Shown: positions 1 to 9,708, counted from the first letter of the stretch. The stretch: 64,000 bases of DNA from Candidatus Obscuribacter phosphatis (GCA_001899315.1 MOYA01000001.1:2146599-2210598), one strand, 5' to 3'. Notes: generated by a model from the letters alone, not told the origin. A program made the numbers and translations.

Positions 1-909
1 ATAGTCAAAGAGTCCATGCCTTTTGGCATCCATCAGTTTGGACGTGAAGGCGACAAGAGGAGAAAGAATAATTATCGCCATGATGAAGGTGATGCCCATA
101 ATCACGTAGCGAAATGAATAGAGAGTCTTGCCCTCGAAGATTATCTGCTCAGCCAAGATACCAGCGGCTTGAATGGCAAAGGCAAAAGCCAAGACAGCAA
201 ATTTTGTATGCCCGGTAGAGACGAAGAGTAGCCCTCCATGCCGGTCAGGATGGGTGGGCAAAAGTTTGAGCGGTAGTTTCTGCAAGCGAATCAAAAAAAG
301 ACTCCAGACCAGATAGCGCAAAAGCCAGCGCAGCCAGATAAAGCGTACTAGGGGCTTGGCCAAGTAAATATAGTAATTGAAGGCATAACTGGGCTGATTG
401 CCGCCCGGCAATAGATGCCAGGTTGAAACGACCGGAGCATGGGTGCTGACATCGACCCACTGCCAAAAGAAGACAAGAATGAGCAAAGAAAACTCTAAGA
501 AGTCTGAATTACGTAAGCGCAGGTGATGTTGCACAATGGCACTAAAGCGTTCTTGATCTTGAGCATCGACCAAGTGTTCGCGCAGATACTGCACAACTTT
601 TTTGAGCCAGGGGTCAATAAAAGTCTCGCAAGAAATAAGTAAGGGCACCACAAAGAGATAGCGCACCAACTCCGAAATATCGAACAAAAAAGGCACATGC
701 ACCGAGTGTCCCACCGCCAATCCTTGCATGGCGCTCAAGACAAGCAGAGGCACGAAAGTAAGCAGAAAAGTGATAATTATTCGCAGGCGAATTCCTTCTT
801 TATCACTGTGGGCAATGCCTACTCGACTAAGCAAAGAATGAAGAAAAGCACCGCTGCCGATGGTGAACTCTTCTGAAATTGGTTCTTTTGATTGGGCGGG
901 CTCGGTCAT
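1..909 (-). CDS. Multi-pass membrane protein, C-terminus cut off by window edge
   Basis: I do not recognise the family. The reading frame is open for 303 codons from an ATG at 909 to the window edge, so the C-terminus is missing. The translation begins MTEPAQSKEPISEEF, then shows several hydrophobic stretches (near residues 44-62, 80-95, 137-150 and after residue 230) consistent with a polytopic inner-membrane protein. A conserved-looking HPDRHGGL motif sits in a loop between membrane segments. An AGG-containing ribosome-binding site lies just upstream of the ATG. The start is only 14 bases past the stop of the TMTC-like gene, so both are probably co-transcribed. No catalytic function can be assigned. 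Confidence 0.8.
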   Translation of the reverse strand, partial: MTEPAQSKEPISEEFTIGSGAFLHSLLSRVGIAHSDKEGIRLRIIITFLLTFVPLLVLSAMQGLAVGHSVHVPFLFDISELVRYLFVVPLLISCETFIDPWLKKVVQYLREHLVDAQDQERFSAIVQHHLRLRNSDFLEFSLLILVFFWQWVDVSTHAPVVSTWHLLPGGNQPSYAFNYYIYLAKPLVRFIWLRWLLRYLVWSLFLIRLQKLPLKLLPTHPDRHGGLLFVSTGHTKFAVLAFAFAIQAAGILAEQIIFEGKTLYSFRYVIMGITFIMAIIILSPLVAFTSKLMDAKRHGLFDY

Positions 910-923
910 ATATACCTATTAGA

Positions 924-3173
924 TTATTTAAGCTTTTTTTTGACTACAAGCTCGTTTGGACCTTCGTTATCTAGGTCTTTAGACGGCTTGGGCGGCACCA
1001 CCAAAAATAGCTTAAACTTGCGCTCAATATCCGCATCTCGCTCTAGGGCGAGTTTTCGATACTCTTCGGCAGCCTGCGGACGACCATTTTGTTTCTCTAG
1101 AGCACTCAAGATAAGCAAGGCCTCAGCGGAGGGACTTTCGACATTGTCCCAATACATAGACATAATCTCAAAGCCCTTATTGATGCGACCAGACTCTAAG
1201 GCGGCTCTGGCAAAGAGCAATCTAGTCGCTTCGGTGTTGTGCAGCCTATAGGCTAACTTAGCAGCACCATAAGCCTGTTCCATGCGTTCTTTATAGCCGG
1301 TGGAAAGGGCCGCAAGGGCCACCGGAAAAGCAAATTCGGGATCGTTAAGGTCGAAGCGCCGACCATAGTCGAACTGTTTACAAGCCAGTTCGGGCGATTC
1401 AGGCTTGCCTTCAGCAAAAATGGCACTGCCATAAGCCAGATAATTGCGGGCGGTGGTGGGCTCCCATTTGATGCCATCGAGAGCGCATTCTTTCACTTTG
1501 GCTATGTCTTCTTTTGTCTTCAACTTATCGAGCATAGTCATGGAACGAGCAATACCCCCCCGGGCAAAGCCTTTTATTCGATCTGAAAGTTTGAATTTTT
1601 CGGCTAGTTCAAGCGTTTTTTCATAGTCAAACAAGGCAGCTTGAAAATCGCGGGCAGACTGTTGAAAATTACCCATCGCCAGATAAGCAAGAGGCAATTC
1701 TTGCGATTTCGATAAAGCCAGCTGAGCCTCATCCCGCCCCAGAGGGAGCTTGACGCCGCCATCAAGTGTATGATGAAAAGCCAAAAGTGCAGTTGTATAG
1801 GGATCTTGCTCTTTCTTTATCGGTGACAAAAGGGTCTCATTATTGGCATAAGCGCGGTCTCGCCAGATGGAAAAGCCACTGAGAAGCAAGATCGGCAAAC
1901 TAGCCAGAGCCAGGTATTTTTTACTGTAACCAGTGGCCGCCACTTCTATATCATCCATCTTGATGTGCCCAAGCCGGATGAGAACAGTATCGCTAAGCAA
2001 TAGACTCAAGCCGAAAAGCGAAAAGAAGAAACGAGTTCCTTCACCGCAGGTGGTGGCGGGTAAGAGCAGTTGCGGCAAAAGTCCAATTAAGAATAAATAG
2101 CTGCCCAGGAAGGAAAAGGGCTTGTTGCGCAGAAAATAAAGCGAGAAAAGAGCCAGGGCAATGATGGCAACACCGGCGGATGCAGCCAAGTCGAAACCGG
2201 ATGAAGAAAATAGCTGAGCTGGATAAACAGTTAAGCCAAAGGGCAAAATGAAAGACTTGACCAAGTAAGCCAGTACTTTTAGTTCGGTGGTGAAGTAGCC
2301 AAGCCAATCGAGATTGGGCAGACCTAAAGTAAAAACATCGGGCAGTCGATGGTCCAGCTTCAATATAAAGGGAAGAGCTAGAGCCACCAAAAGAAGCGAG
2401 CCAAGCTCATAGCTTCTCTCGTAAAAGAACGTCTTCCAGTTGGTCTGCCGGGGCTTGCCCATGAGAGTCATAACCAGCATGGTCAAAGGCAGGCTGAGAG
2501 CCGTAGCCGACGAGAACAAAGAAACCACGATGAGCAGATAAGCCGCTAAACTGTAGCCCACCGAAGCAGAAACAGTCTTGGCGTGGAAGCCCTTTAGATA
2601 AGCCAGACAAGCCGACATATAGAGGAAAAAACAAAGCACGGGGGCGCGCCCCGAAATATAACAAACCGCCTCGCTGCTCAAGGGATGGGCGGCGAAAAGA
2701 GCACAGGCAAAGAGGGGGACAAAATTGAGAAAGCCCCTATAGGCGACAAAGCCGCTCTCAGCCAAGACCAAGGCAAAATTATGCAAAAGGAAGAAAGCTA
2801 CGATTATGCCAAGTGCGGTGAAGAGCAAATTAGTGGCATGGTAGACCCCGGGCGCTTCCATATGTCCGCTTTGATAATCGATAGCCATGGTCAGACGCGT
2901 GAGGGGCTCGCTCAGAGGCTTCATGAAAGCGTCGGTGTAAAGCTCGTACCAGATAGGCTCCCACTTCTCACGCTTAACCGAGACGGCACCGAAGGGTCTG
3001 ACATTGAAACGATCATCTAAGACAAAATCGTTCCAAATAGCCGTGCAATGCGAAATAGAAACAGAAAGCAAGAGCAAAGAGGCAAAAAGAGCCGGGCGAA
3101 TACGGACCTTCCAGCCTGGTTGCGGCTTGGCAGTAGTAGTATTGGTCTGTTTCTTTGCCTTCTTAAAGACCAA
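924..3173 (-). CDS. TMTC-like polytopic membrane protein with C-terminal TPR-like repeats
   Basis: The 749-residue protein has about ten hydrophobic segments in its first 450 residues and a soluble helical-repeat C-terminus (about 460-720) of TPR type. The membrane part resembles TMTC/GT-C-fold proteins: an Asp-Asp pair after the first membrane helix (D53-D54), PLSEPLTRLT, and the loop HPLSSEAVCYISGRAPVL (H163, E168, SGR 174-176). TMTC relatives in eukaryotes are O-mannosyltransferases. Bacterial homologues are mostly uncharacterised, so a role in transferring sugar from a lipid donor is inference. Translation appears to start at TTG with GGAG ten bases upstream, inside the end of the preceding gene. 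It lies four bases after the zinc-ribbon gene and before another membrane protein, forming a three-gene operon. Confidence 0.75.
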   Translation of the reverse strand: MVFKKAKKQTNTTTAKPQPGWKVRIRPALFASLLLLSVSISHCTAIWNDFVLDDRFNVRPFGAVSVKREKWEPIWYELYTDAFMKPLSEPLTRLTMAIDYQSGHMEAPGVYHATNLLFTALGIIVAFFLLHNFALVLAESGFVAYRGFLNFVPLFACALFAAHPLSSEAVCYISGRAPVLCFFLYMSACLAYLKGFHAKTVSASVGYSLAAYLLIVVSLFSSATALSLPLTMLVMTLMGKPRQTNWKTFFYERSYELGSLLLVALALPFILKLDHRLPDVFTLGLPNLDWLGYFTTELKVLAYLVKSFILPFGLTVYPAQLFSSSGFDLAASAGVAIIALALFSLYFLRNKPFSFLGSYLFLIGLLPQLLLPATTCGEGTRFFFSLFGLSLLLSDTVLIRLGHIKMDDIEVAATGYSKKYLALASLPILLLSGFSIWRDRAYANNETLLSPIKKEQDPYTTALLAFHHTLDGGVKLPLGRDEAQLALSKSQELPLAYLAMGNFQQSARDFQAALFDYEKTLELAEKFKLSDRIKGFARGGIARSMTMLDKLKTKEDIAKVKECALDGIKWEPTTARNYLAYGSAIFAEGKPESPELACKQFDYGRRFDLNDPEFAFPVALAALSTGYKERMEQAYGAAKLAYRLHNTEATRLLFARAALESGRINKGFEIMSMYWDNVESPSAEALLILSALEKQNGRPQAAEEYRKLALERDADIERKFKLFLVVPPKPSKDLDNEGPNELVVKKKLK

Positions 3174-3177
3174 GTGC

Positions 3178-4296
3178 TCAGAACTCCTTCATTCCGCCAT
3201 CAAGCCATTCTTCATAAGTAGGCGGTTCGGCGGTATTTTCGCTGCCTCGTTTGAAATAAGCGGAGAGGAGTTCGTTATAGCGAGCGATCTTGCTAAGGCG
3301 GCTGGCAGCCTTACTAGTCTCTAACGCGGTCTCGCCACCGGTCTCTACAGTATTCTCAGGAAAAGACAATGACTTCGCCGGCGGTGTCAGCACCTTAAGC
3401 GGAGGGGTAAGTGAATGGTTCAAAGCAGACTTATCATGCGACTTAGCCTCGTGAGAATTCTTTTGAGGCAAGACAGTATTGACTGCTTTATCAAGCTTAG
3501 AGAAGCCTCCATGCTCTTGGATTAACTCGCTGGGAGCCAATCCGGGCGGCAAACTAGAATCAACGTCAACAGTCTGCATAATCACTTGTGAAAACTCACG
3601 AGGCAAGGCTTTATTGGAATTGTCAGTTATCAGCCGCTTCACTTCATCATAATGAGCAAAGCCCGGTGAGATACGACTAAAGGCTGTGACCGCATCACGA
3701 AAATGTCCGCTTTGCTCAAGCTTGAGACCATGGCTGTAAAGACACTGATCAAGCAGGGCTTTGATTTCCTCTCGGCCTTTTAAATTGCGACTGTGATTTT
3801 CTTCCAGGGTGCGACTGAGAAGATTGACGGCGCTCTCATCTTCACCGCGATTGGCATAGCCTCTAGCTTTCTCTAATACGACCCGACTATCTGTCGTGTT
3901 TAGTCCACTCACTGTCTCATAAGCAGTGAAAGCAAAAACAGCACCCAAAACCAGCAAAGAAACCAAAAGACCAGATTTGAAACAATCACTGGCTGAAAAA
4001 CGGGTGCGTCTATAGGCAGCACGGCGTTGGCTTTGCGACTGAAGATCACTAGAATCACCAAAATCAGTAAAGAATGCATCAAAGTCTTGGCTGCAGACTC
4101 GGCGAGAGTTATCCCGCGAGTTATCTCGCGACTTATCTAGAGACTTCTCTAAGAGCACGGGTGTCACATAATCACTGCAATCAAGGCAAAAGTTCTGCCT
4201 ATTGCGGATGGGCTTTTGACAGCTGGGGCATCCCAAAACTTTTGAACTTCTAGTTTGAAATTTCTGGTTTGACATCGATTTCAGTTTAGCACTCAT
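3178..4296 (-). CDS. Zinc-ribbon, single-TM protein with TPR-like C-terminal half
   Basis: The 372-residue protein has an N-terminal four-cysteine zinc ribbon (CPSCQKPI then CLDC), a charged linker with short tandem SRDN units, one transmembrane helix (LLVSLLVLGAVFAF, near residue 115), and a helical region resembling degenerate TPRs (about 140-230). The C-terminus is low complexity. The first ATG gives MSAKLKS; a second in-frame ATG at codon 8 (MSNQKF) is an alternative, and neither has a strong ribosome-binding site. It is the first gene of the operon running into the TMTC-like protein. The layout suggests a membrane-anchored scaffold or sensor; function is unknown. Confidence 0.75.
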   Translation of the reverse strand: MSAKLKSMSNQKFQTRSSKVLGCPSCQKPIRNRQNFCLDCSDYVTPVLLEKSLDKSRDNSRDNSRRVCSQDFDAFFTDFGDSSDLQSQSQRRAAYRRTRFSASDCFKSGLLVSLLVLGAVFAFTAYETVSGLNTTDSRVVLEKARGYANRGEDESAVNLLSRTLEENHSRNLKGREEIKALLDQCLYSHGLKLEQSGHFRDAVTAFSRISPGFAHYDEVKRLITDNSNKALPREFSQVIMQTVDVDSSLPPGLAPSELIQEHGGFSKLDKAVNTVLPQKNSHEAKSHDKSALNHSLTPPLKVLTPPAKSLSFPENTVETGGETALETSKAASRLSKIARYNELLSAYFKRGSENTAEPPTYEEWLDGGMKEF

Positions 4297-4369
4297 CTTA
4301 AATAAGTCCGAGGATTGACTGCACTTTTTGCGCTAAAATTGCGACTGTAGCCCTATTTGATATAAAAAA

Positions 4370-4738
4370 ATGACTGAAGTAGACAGCAAGCTCAGCAAAG
4401 AAGAGCGCCGCAAAGCTATGGAAGAAGCCGAGAAGGCTGAATTTTGGCAATCGGTAAAAGCTTTGTATATACCTTTCTCGCTCTTTATTGCCTGCTGTAT
4501 ATTTGCCGCCGGAGTTTTCTTGGTCTATTACAACGAACCGGCCGGCTGGGGATTTATCGGAACCACAGTAGTGATTGCCATCTCAGCTTTTATTGCCCTA
4601 TTTCGCTTCCAAAACAAATTCAGAGCCAAGGGCATTATTCCTAACCGTGAAGACGAGAAAATAGGCACAAGCACAAAAGGAAAAGCTGCCGATAAAGTCG
4701 GCGGCGGCGCCGGCGTCGCAGAAGAGCAGGCGCAGTAG
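4370..4738 (+). CDS. Small two-TM membrane protein
   Basis: The 122-residue protein starts with a charged amphipathic helix (KEERRKAMEEAEKAEFW), followed by two membrane helices (about residues 34-54 and 62-80) and a polar, Gly/Ala/Lys-rich tail. I do not recognise the family. It is divergent from the zinc-ribbon/TPR gene, with a 73-base AT-rich spacer that presumably holds both promoters. No clear Shine-Dalgarno sequence precedes the ATG, which follows TATAAAAAA directly. Confidence 0.65.
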   Translation: MTEVDSKLSKEERRKAMEEAEKAEFWQSVKALYIPFSLFIACCIFAAGVFLVYYNEPAGWGFIGTTVVIAISAFIALFRFQNKFRAKGIIPNREDEKIGTSTKGKAADKVGGGAGVAEEQAQ

Positions 4739-4800
4739 TCGTATTTTTTTGAACTTAGACTTGAATTGGGCGCTGCTCATATCTAGGCTCGGCCTTGGGC

Positions 4801-4825
4801 GGCTCGGGCTTAGGCGGCCCGAGCC
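4801..4825 (+). terminator. GC-rich hairpin after the small membrane protein
   Basis: A perfect nine-base stem, GGCTCGGGC (4801-4809) and GCCCGAGCC (4817-4825), with a seven-base loop lies about 60 bases past the stop at 4738. There is no clear T-run after it, so it may be a weak terminator or a transcript-end stabiliser. Confidence 0.35.
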
Positions 4826-4861
4826 TTAACTTACTCGAGCTTGCTCATTTAAGATGCCAAA

Positions 4862-4890
4862 AGAGTCGCCAACTTTTTAGTGGCGACTCT
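4862..4890 (-). terminator. Rho-independent terminator of the ribosomal protein operon
   Basis: AGAGTCGCC (4862-4870) pairs with GGCGACTCT (4882-4890). Read on the minus strand, the stem is followed by TTTT. It lies about 30 bases downstream of the rpsI stop, where the long ribosomal cluster ends and converges with the plus-strand gene. Confidence 0.75.
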
Positions 4891-4921
4891 CTCAAAAATA
4901 TTGCCGATAGCAATCGAGCGA

Positions 4922-5320
4922 TTAACGCTTGGAGAACTGGAAGCGTTTACGGGCTCTCTTGCGACCATACTTCTTACGCTCTTTGACGCGGGGGTCGCGG
5001 GTGAGCAGACCTTCGCCTCTCAAAACCGAGCGGTTCTGCGGAGCGGCTTCTGAAAGAGCTCTAGCAATGCCATGACGAATGGCGCCGATTTGACCGGCGA
5101 TACCACCGCCGCGTACCAGCACATGAACGTCGAAGCGTCCCATGGCATCGGCAGCGTGGAAAGAGGTGAAAATCTCTTTACGCAGAGCATCTCTGCCGCC
5201 GACATAGTCGTCCATGGTGCGGCTATTAATGGTCACCTGTCCGGTGCCGGGCACCAGACGCACTCTGGCGGTGGCTGATTTTCTTCTGCCGGTGCCGATG
5301 TACTGAATTACGCTAGACAT
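4922..5320 (-). CDS. rpsI: 30S ribosomal protein S9
   Basis: The 132-residue protein is a full-length uS9. It opens with IQYIGTGRRKSATARVRL and has the typical basic tail ending KYGRKRARKRFQFSKR, whose last residues reach the P-site tRNA in the family. It is the last gene of the cluster, paired with rplM as in most bacteria, and followed by a terminator. No anomaly is seen. Confidence 0.97.
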   Translation of the reverse strand: MSSVIQYIGTGRRKSATARVRLVPGTGQVTINSRTMDDYVGGRDALRKEIFTSFHAADAMGRFDVHVLVRGGGIAGQIGAIRHGIARALSEAAPQNRSVLRGEGLLTRDPRVKERKKYGRKRARKRFQFSKR

Positions 5321-5362
5321 TTGCCTCTTCTTCCTGATTTACCTTAGAAATTCTAATTCCAA

Positions 5363-5809
5363 TTAAGCGGTCACATGTTTGGGCAGCTCATGCTGCGCCG
5401 GTTTTTGGGCGGCGTGCGGATGAGTTGCACCGGCATAGACTTTCAGTTTGGTGAACTGCTGATCGCCAAGACGTGTGTGGGGCAGCATGCCGCGCACAGC
5501 GCGCTCGATTATGGCAATCGGACGTCTTTGTCTTAGATGAGCCAAGCTCTCTTCTTTGAAACCACCCGGGAAGCCGGAATGTCTTCTGTAGAACTTGTCG
5601 GTCTCTTTCTTGCCGGAGACCTGGATTTTCTCAGCGTTAACTACTACGACGAAATCACCACAATCAACGTGAGGTGTGAATTCGGGCTTGTGCTTGCCTC
5701 TCAAAAGATTGGCCACTTCAGCAGCAAGACGACCGAGGGTTTTACCTTCGGCATCAACAACGAGCCACTCTCTTGTGACTTCATCTGATTTAGGGCAATA
5801 GGTTTTCAC
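5363..5809 (-). CDS. rplM: 50S ribosomal protein L13
   Basis: The 148-residue uL13 shows the family core ([45 protein letters not shown]). L13 is an early 23S rRNA-binding assembly protein. Its start overlaps the truA stop by four bases, which suggests translational coupling. The truA-rplM-rpsI order is common in Firmicutes and Cyanobacteria. Confidence 0.97.
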   Translation of the reverse strand: MKTYCPKSDEVTREWLVVDAEGKTLGRLAAEVANLLRGKHKPEFTPHVDCGDFVVVVNAEKIQVSGKKETDKFYRRHSGFPGGFKEESLAHLRQRRPIAIIERAVRGMLPHTRLGDQQFTKLKVYAGATHPHAAQKPAQHELPKHVTA

Positions 5810-6633
5810 TCTCTTAACTCCTCGATGGTCAGCCCTGTGTCATTTTGAAAGAGCTGAAAATGATCAGGGTACCTGACCGCATTTAGCGTCAACCCCCAGG
5901 GGGGAGCAGTGGGGCCGGTGAGCAATCTGTCGTGGCTGGCCAGGGCCTGCTCGACAGCTTCAACACCCCTCTTGCCGAGACCTATATCGATAAGAGTCCC
6001 GACAATAATGCGGACCATATTGTACACGAAGTGATCGGCTGCAATCCAGAATTCAAGCTCGCCTTCACGTAAATTCAATAATTCAGCCCGCCTGACTGTG
6101 CAGATTGTAGAGCTATTATCTGAATTGGAAGACTTAAAAGATGCGAAGTCATGACGGCCCAAAAGGCTGGAAGCCGCACTGCGCATAGCTTTCAGGTCGA
6201 GAGGCTGGCGCACGAAATAGTGAGTATCTTTTAAGAGCGCAGATCTTTGAGATCGGTTCAAAATCCGATACACATATTCTCTTTCAGAGGCACTAAAGCG
6301 TGCATGAAAGTCGGAAGGCGCATTATCTAGAGCAGTTACGCTCATTTCTTTGATGACAATTCCATTCAAACGCCAGGTCAGATCAAATATTTCAGACTGA
6401 CTCAGCGCTTGCCGCCCCTCGGGCAAAACCACATGCACGACTTGCCCTCTGGCGCTGACACCGCTATCGGTGCGGCCGGAAAAAATGGCGCGCAGCGGCT
6501 GACCAAACAAGATGGCAAGAGCCCTCTCAAGCTCTTGCTGAACAGTCAAAACGCCCTCTTGATACTGAGAACCGTGAAATTTCTTTCCGGTGTACTCGAT
6601 CAAAAGGGCGATTTTGTTAGCTTCGACAGTCAA
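5806..6633 (-). CDS. truA: tRNA pseudouridine(38-40) synthase TruA
   Basis: The 275-residue enzyme converts U38-U40 of the tRNA anticodon arm to pseudouridine. The catalytic Asp lies in the [17 protein letters not shown] motif (near residue 57). The N-terminal [17 protein letters not shown] and the C-terminal [14 protein letters not shown] segments are also typical of TruA. The length is normal for the family. It sits between rplQ and rplM, 13 bases after rplQ, so it is expected to be expressed with the ribosomal operon. Confidence 0.96.
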   Translation of the reverse strand: MTVEANKIALLIEYTGKKFHGSQYQEGVLTVQQELERALAILFGQPLRAIFSGRTDSGVSARGQVVHVVLPEGRQALSQSEIFDLTWRLNGIVIKEMSVTALDNAPSDFHARFSASEREYVYRILNRSQRSALLKDTHYFVRQPLDLKAMRSAASSLLGRHDFASFKSSNSDNSSTICTVRRAELLNLREGELEFWIAADHFVYNMVRIIVGTLIDIGLGKRGVEAVEQALASHDRLLTGPTAPPWGLTLNAVRYPDHFQLFQNDTGLTIEELRE

Positions 6634-6646
6634 CTATCTTGTCTTA

Positions 6647-7072
6647 TTAGACCAGTTGAATGATGGCCATTTCGGTGCAGTCACCGCGACGGGGACCAGC
6701 TTTGATGATGCGGGTGTAGCCGCCGTTGCGATCTTTGTAGCGGGGAGCGAGTTCGTCAAATACTCTGGTGACGACTTCTTTGTCGTAAACAAAGGCGCCG
6801 ACTTGACGACGCAAATGCACAACCCGAGCCACTTTCTTGGCAGCTTCAGCATCACCTTTTTTGGCTTTTTCGTGCAAATCTTTGTAGTCGCCGAACTGAC
6901 CTTTCTTACCTTTGGTGATCAGACGCTCGGCGCAAGAGCGCACTGCTTTAGCCTTGGCGAGAGTGGTGACAATCTCGTCGCGACGCAGAAGCTCGGTGGC
7001 CAGTGCTCTCAAGACTGCTTTCCGCTGGTCGGCGGGGCGTCCCAATTGATTGCCGGGTACTCTATGACGCAT
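6647..7072 (-). CDS. rplQ: 50S ribosomal protein L17
   Basis: The 141-residue bL17 begins MRHRVPGNQLGRPADQRKA and contains the family's RALATELLRRDEIVTT segment and the C-terminal GGYTRIIKAGPRRGD. It follows rpoA as in the classical alpha operon. Length is slightly above the usual 115-130 residues, mainly in the central VFDKE loop area. Confidence 0.97.
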   Translation of the reverse strand: MRHRVPGNQLGRPADQRKAVLRALATELLRRDEIVTTLAKAKAVRSCAERLITKGKKGQFGDYKDLHEKAKKGDAEAAKKVARVVHLRRQVGAFVYDKEVVTRVFDELAPRYKDRNGGYTRIIKAGPRRGDCTEMAIIQLV

Positions 7073-7126
7073 GACTCTATCCTTCTAAGATCCTTTTAGA
7101 TTTGACTTTGATTTGACTTGATTGGC

Positions 7127-8074
7127 TTATTTATCTTTGGGTGTATCAGCCAAAGTAAGACCGAACTGCCTGAGGCGCTCGATTACTTCATCGGCAGACT
7201 TCTTGCCAAAGTTTTTGATATTCATCAGATCATCGTAGGTGAGCTTGAGCAGTTCACCGAGCGAGTTGATGTTGGCTCTCTTCAAGCAGTTGTAGGCTCT
7301 CACCGAAAGCTCGAGTTCCTCGATGGAAATAGAGCTATGCTTGCCGTCTTGTTGCTGAGGCTGGGTTGCAGCCGGCACCATGGGCTTGCCGGAGAGTTCG
7401 GCTATCGGGAGCAGATGCTCGACGATTTGACGAGCAGCTTGCGAAATGGCTTCTGTAGCATCGATAGAACCATTGGACCAAAGCTCGATGGTGAGCTTGT
7501 CGAAGTCGGTTGATTCACCAACACGGGTCGGTTCTACGTTGTATGCCACTTTGCGGATAGGCATGAAGACGGCGTCGATAGGGAGCACGTCGATAGCCTG
7601 TTTGAAATGGCTGTGTGAGTCGGCGGGAACATAACCACGACCACGCTCGACTGTGATCTCAGCTCTCAAACGGCCGCCTTCGGCGAGTGTGCAGAGCTGC
7701 CAGTCGGGGTTGATGATGGTGGCATCGGCGGGACACATGATGTCGCGGCCGGTGACAGGTCCCTGACGATCTATATCTAGATGAAGATACTGAGGGTCGT
7801 TGCTGAAGGTCTTGACGACCAGCCCCTTCAGGTTGAGCATGACGTCGATGACGTCTTCCAGTACGCCGGGCACTGTGGTGAACTCATGAGTTACACCTTC
7901 AATGCGCACTGCACTGACTGCAGAACCATCGAGAGAGGAAAGAAGAACACGTCTGAGGGCGTTGCCCAGGGTTGTTCCATATCCCTTTTCTAGTGGCTCG
8001 ATTACGAACTTACCGTAGATTGAGCCGTCTGTTCCGGTTTTATTCTCTAGGCACTTGATTCTTAGAGGTTCCAT
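7127..8074 (-). CDS. rpoA: RNA polymerase alpha subunit
   Basis: The 315-residue protein has both alpha domains. The N-terminal dimerisation/assembly domain includes GYGTTLGNALRRVLLSSL. The C-terminal domain (about 245-310) has the helix-hairpin-helix-like LELSVRAYNCLKRANINS and NFGKKSADEVIERL, which bind UP elements and activators. It lies between rpsD and rplQ as in the alpha operon. Length is normal. Confidence 0.98.
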   Translation of the reverse strand: MEPLRIKCLENKTGTDGSIYGKFVIEPLEKGYGTTLGNALRRVLLSSLDGSAVSAVRIEGVTHEFTTVPGVLEDVIDVMLNLKGLVVKTFSNDPQYLHLDIDRQGPVTGRDIMCPADATIINPDWQLCTLAEGGRLRAEITVERGRGYVPADSHSHFKQAIDVLPIDAVFMPIRKVAYNVEPTRVGESTDFDKLTIELWSNGSIDATEAISQAARQIVEHLLPIAELSGKPMVPAATQPQQQDGKHSSISIEELELSVRAYNCLKRANINSLGELLKLTYDDLMNIKNFGKKSADEVIERLRQFGLTLADTPKDK

Positions 8075-8137
8075 ATTCTCTCCGTGAATGAATGTGTTTG
8101 ACGAAGCACTATGACCATGACCTCACGGTCAGTCAGA

Positions 8138-8761
8138 TTAACGTGAGTAGTACTCAACGATGAGCGCTTCTTTGATGCTTTGATCCAGATCTTCGCGGGA
8201 CGGCGGATTGATCATGGAGGCGGTCAGATTTTCGATGCTGACTTCCATCCAGTTAGGATGGGCAGCGGCAGGAGAGGTCTCAAGGATGTCCTTGATTACT
8301 TTCTTAGCCTTATCGGAAACCGAAATTACCTCGCCGGGGCGAACCTGGTAGGAGGGAATAGATACGACCTTACCGTTGACGGTGAAATGACCGTGGCGGA
8401 TAAGTTGTCTGGCCTGGGCGCGCGACGGCACGATGCCGGAGCGGTGCACCAGATTGTCGAGACGAGCTTCAAGCAATTGCAAAAGCTTGAGGCCGGTGGG
8501 AACTTTCTTTTGTCTTGTCGCTTGCTCGAAATAAGCAGAGAACTGAGACTCAAGAACGCCGTAAGTTTGACGAACTTTCTGCTTCTCTCTCAATTGCAGA
8601 GCGTATTCCGACTGCTTCTTGCGGTCCTGACCATGCTGTCCTGGACCATAACGACGTCTTTCAATAGCGCACTTGGTTGTGTAGCAGCGTGTGCCCTTGA
8701 GGAAGAGCTTGACTCCCTCATTGCGGCAAAGCTTGCAAACTGAATCCGTATACCTGGCCAA
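8138..8761 (-). CDS. rpsD: 30S ribosomal protein S4, zinc-binding form
   Basis: The 207-residue uS4 nucleates 30S assembly and in many bacteria represses the alpha operon by binding its leader. The S4 RNA-binding domain (about 95-160) has [20 protein letters not shown]9, C12, C26 and C31 form an intact zinc site, so this is the C-plus paralogue. It lies between rpsK and rpoA. Confidence 0.97.
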   Translation of the reverse strand: MARYTDSVCKLCRNEGVKLFLKGTRCYTTKCAIERRRYGPGQHGQDRKKQSEYALQLREKQKVRQTYGVLESQFSAYFEQATRQKKVPTGLKLLQLLEARLDNLVHRSGIVPSRAQARQLIRHGHFTVNGKVVSIPSYQVRPGEVISVSDKAKKVIKDILETSPAAAHPNWMEVSIENLTASMINPPSREDLDQSIKEALIVEYYSR

Positions 8762-8795
8762 CTTCTTAACTCCTCGACTTCTCTATCTCTGCAAA

Positions 8796-9188
8796 TTACA
8801 CGCGACGGCGCTTGGGTGGACGGCAACCATTGTGGGGAATGGGAGTCACATCTTTGATAAGAGTGATTTCCAAACCGGAAGCCTGCAAAGCTCTGATGGC
8901 GGTCTCGCGGCCGGCGCCGGGACCTTTAACCAACACTTCCACTTGTCTCATGCCTTGGTCCATAGAACGCTTGGCCACAGATTCGGCAGCCTGCTGAGCG
9001 GCGAATGGTGTGCCCTTTTTGGCGCCTTTGAACCCGACAGTACCAGCCGAAGCCCAGGCAATGACCTGACCTTGCGGGTCGGTGGAAGAGACAATTGTGT
9101 TATTGAAAGTGCTAGCGATGTGGACGACGCCCTGCAATACATTGCGGCGTTCTTTCTTTTTCGTCCTTGCCTTCGGAGACTTAGCCAT
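8796..9188 (-). CDS. rpsK: 30S ribosomal protein S11
   Basis: The 130-residue uS11 carries [18 protein letters not shown] and ends in the conserved [10 protein letters not shown]. It forms part of the 30S platform near the mRNA exit. Normal length and position between rpsM and rpsD. Confidence 0.97.
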   Translation of the reverse strand: MAKSPKARTKKKERRNVLQGVVHIASTFNNTIVSSTDPQGQVIAWASAGTVGFKGAKKGTPFAAQQAAESVAKRSMDQGMRQVEVLVKGPGAGRETAIRALQASGLEITLIKDVTPIPHNGCRPPKRRRV

Positions 9189-9251
9189 AGCGTTCCTGTT
9201 TCTATCCTTTTAATTTCAAGTTGTAGTGATTACTGATTACGCCTTTACGAC

Positions 9252-9638
9252 TTATTTACCAGCTTGCTTCTTACCGGCGACGGTGACGCGCTTGCGACCA
9301 CGACGAGTACGAGCATTGGTTTTGGTGCGCTGACCGCGGGTCGGTAGACCGCGGCGATGTCTCTGACCGCGATAGCAGTTGATTTCAATCAGGCGCTTGA
9401 CGTTCAGACCTTCTACCCTGCGCAGGTCGCCTTCGACCTGGTAGTTGCCGCTCTTCTCTACTTCTTCACGAATTTTGTTGAGTTCTTCTTCGCTCAGATC
9501 TTGAATGCGACGATGGTCGGCGATACCGACCTTCTTGCAAACGTTCTTTGCAGAAGTTCTACCAATACCGTGAATGTAGGTAAGGGCGATTAAGGTTCTT
9601 TTGTTTCTCGGCAGGTCAACACCGGCAATACGGGCCAT
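9252..9638 (-). CDS. rpsM: 30S ribosomal protein S13
   Basis: The 128-residue uS13 starts [19 protein letters not shown] and has the [16 protein letters not shown] helix-turn motif and the basic tail [20 protein letters not shown]. It contacts the P-site tRNA and 50S bridges. A 120-base spacer with a nested inverted repeat precedes it (9709-9753), in the place where S4-responsive leaders occur in other bacteria. Confidence 0.97.
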   Translation of the reverse strand: MARIAGVDLPRNKRTLIALTYIHGIGRTSAKNVCKKVGIADHRRIQDLSEEELNKIREEVEKSGNYQVEGDLRRVEGLNVKRLIEINCYRGQRHRRGLPTRGQRTKTNARTRRGRKRVTVAGKKQAGK

Positions 9639-9708
9639 TTATCCTCCAACTGACGCTTTTTTTGCGCTCTATTCTCTTGATTGCGCTGAATCTTTATAGA
9701 TAGACAAT

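Noticed and set aside
4315-4339. Promoter TTGACT/TAAAAT for the small membrane protein
   Set aside because: The spacing is only 13 bases, too short for a usual sigma-70 promoter.
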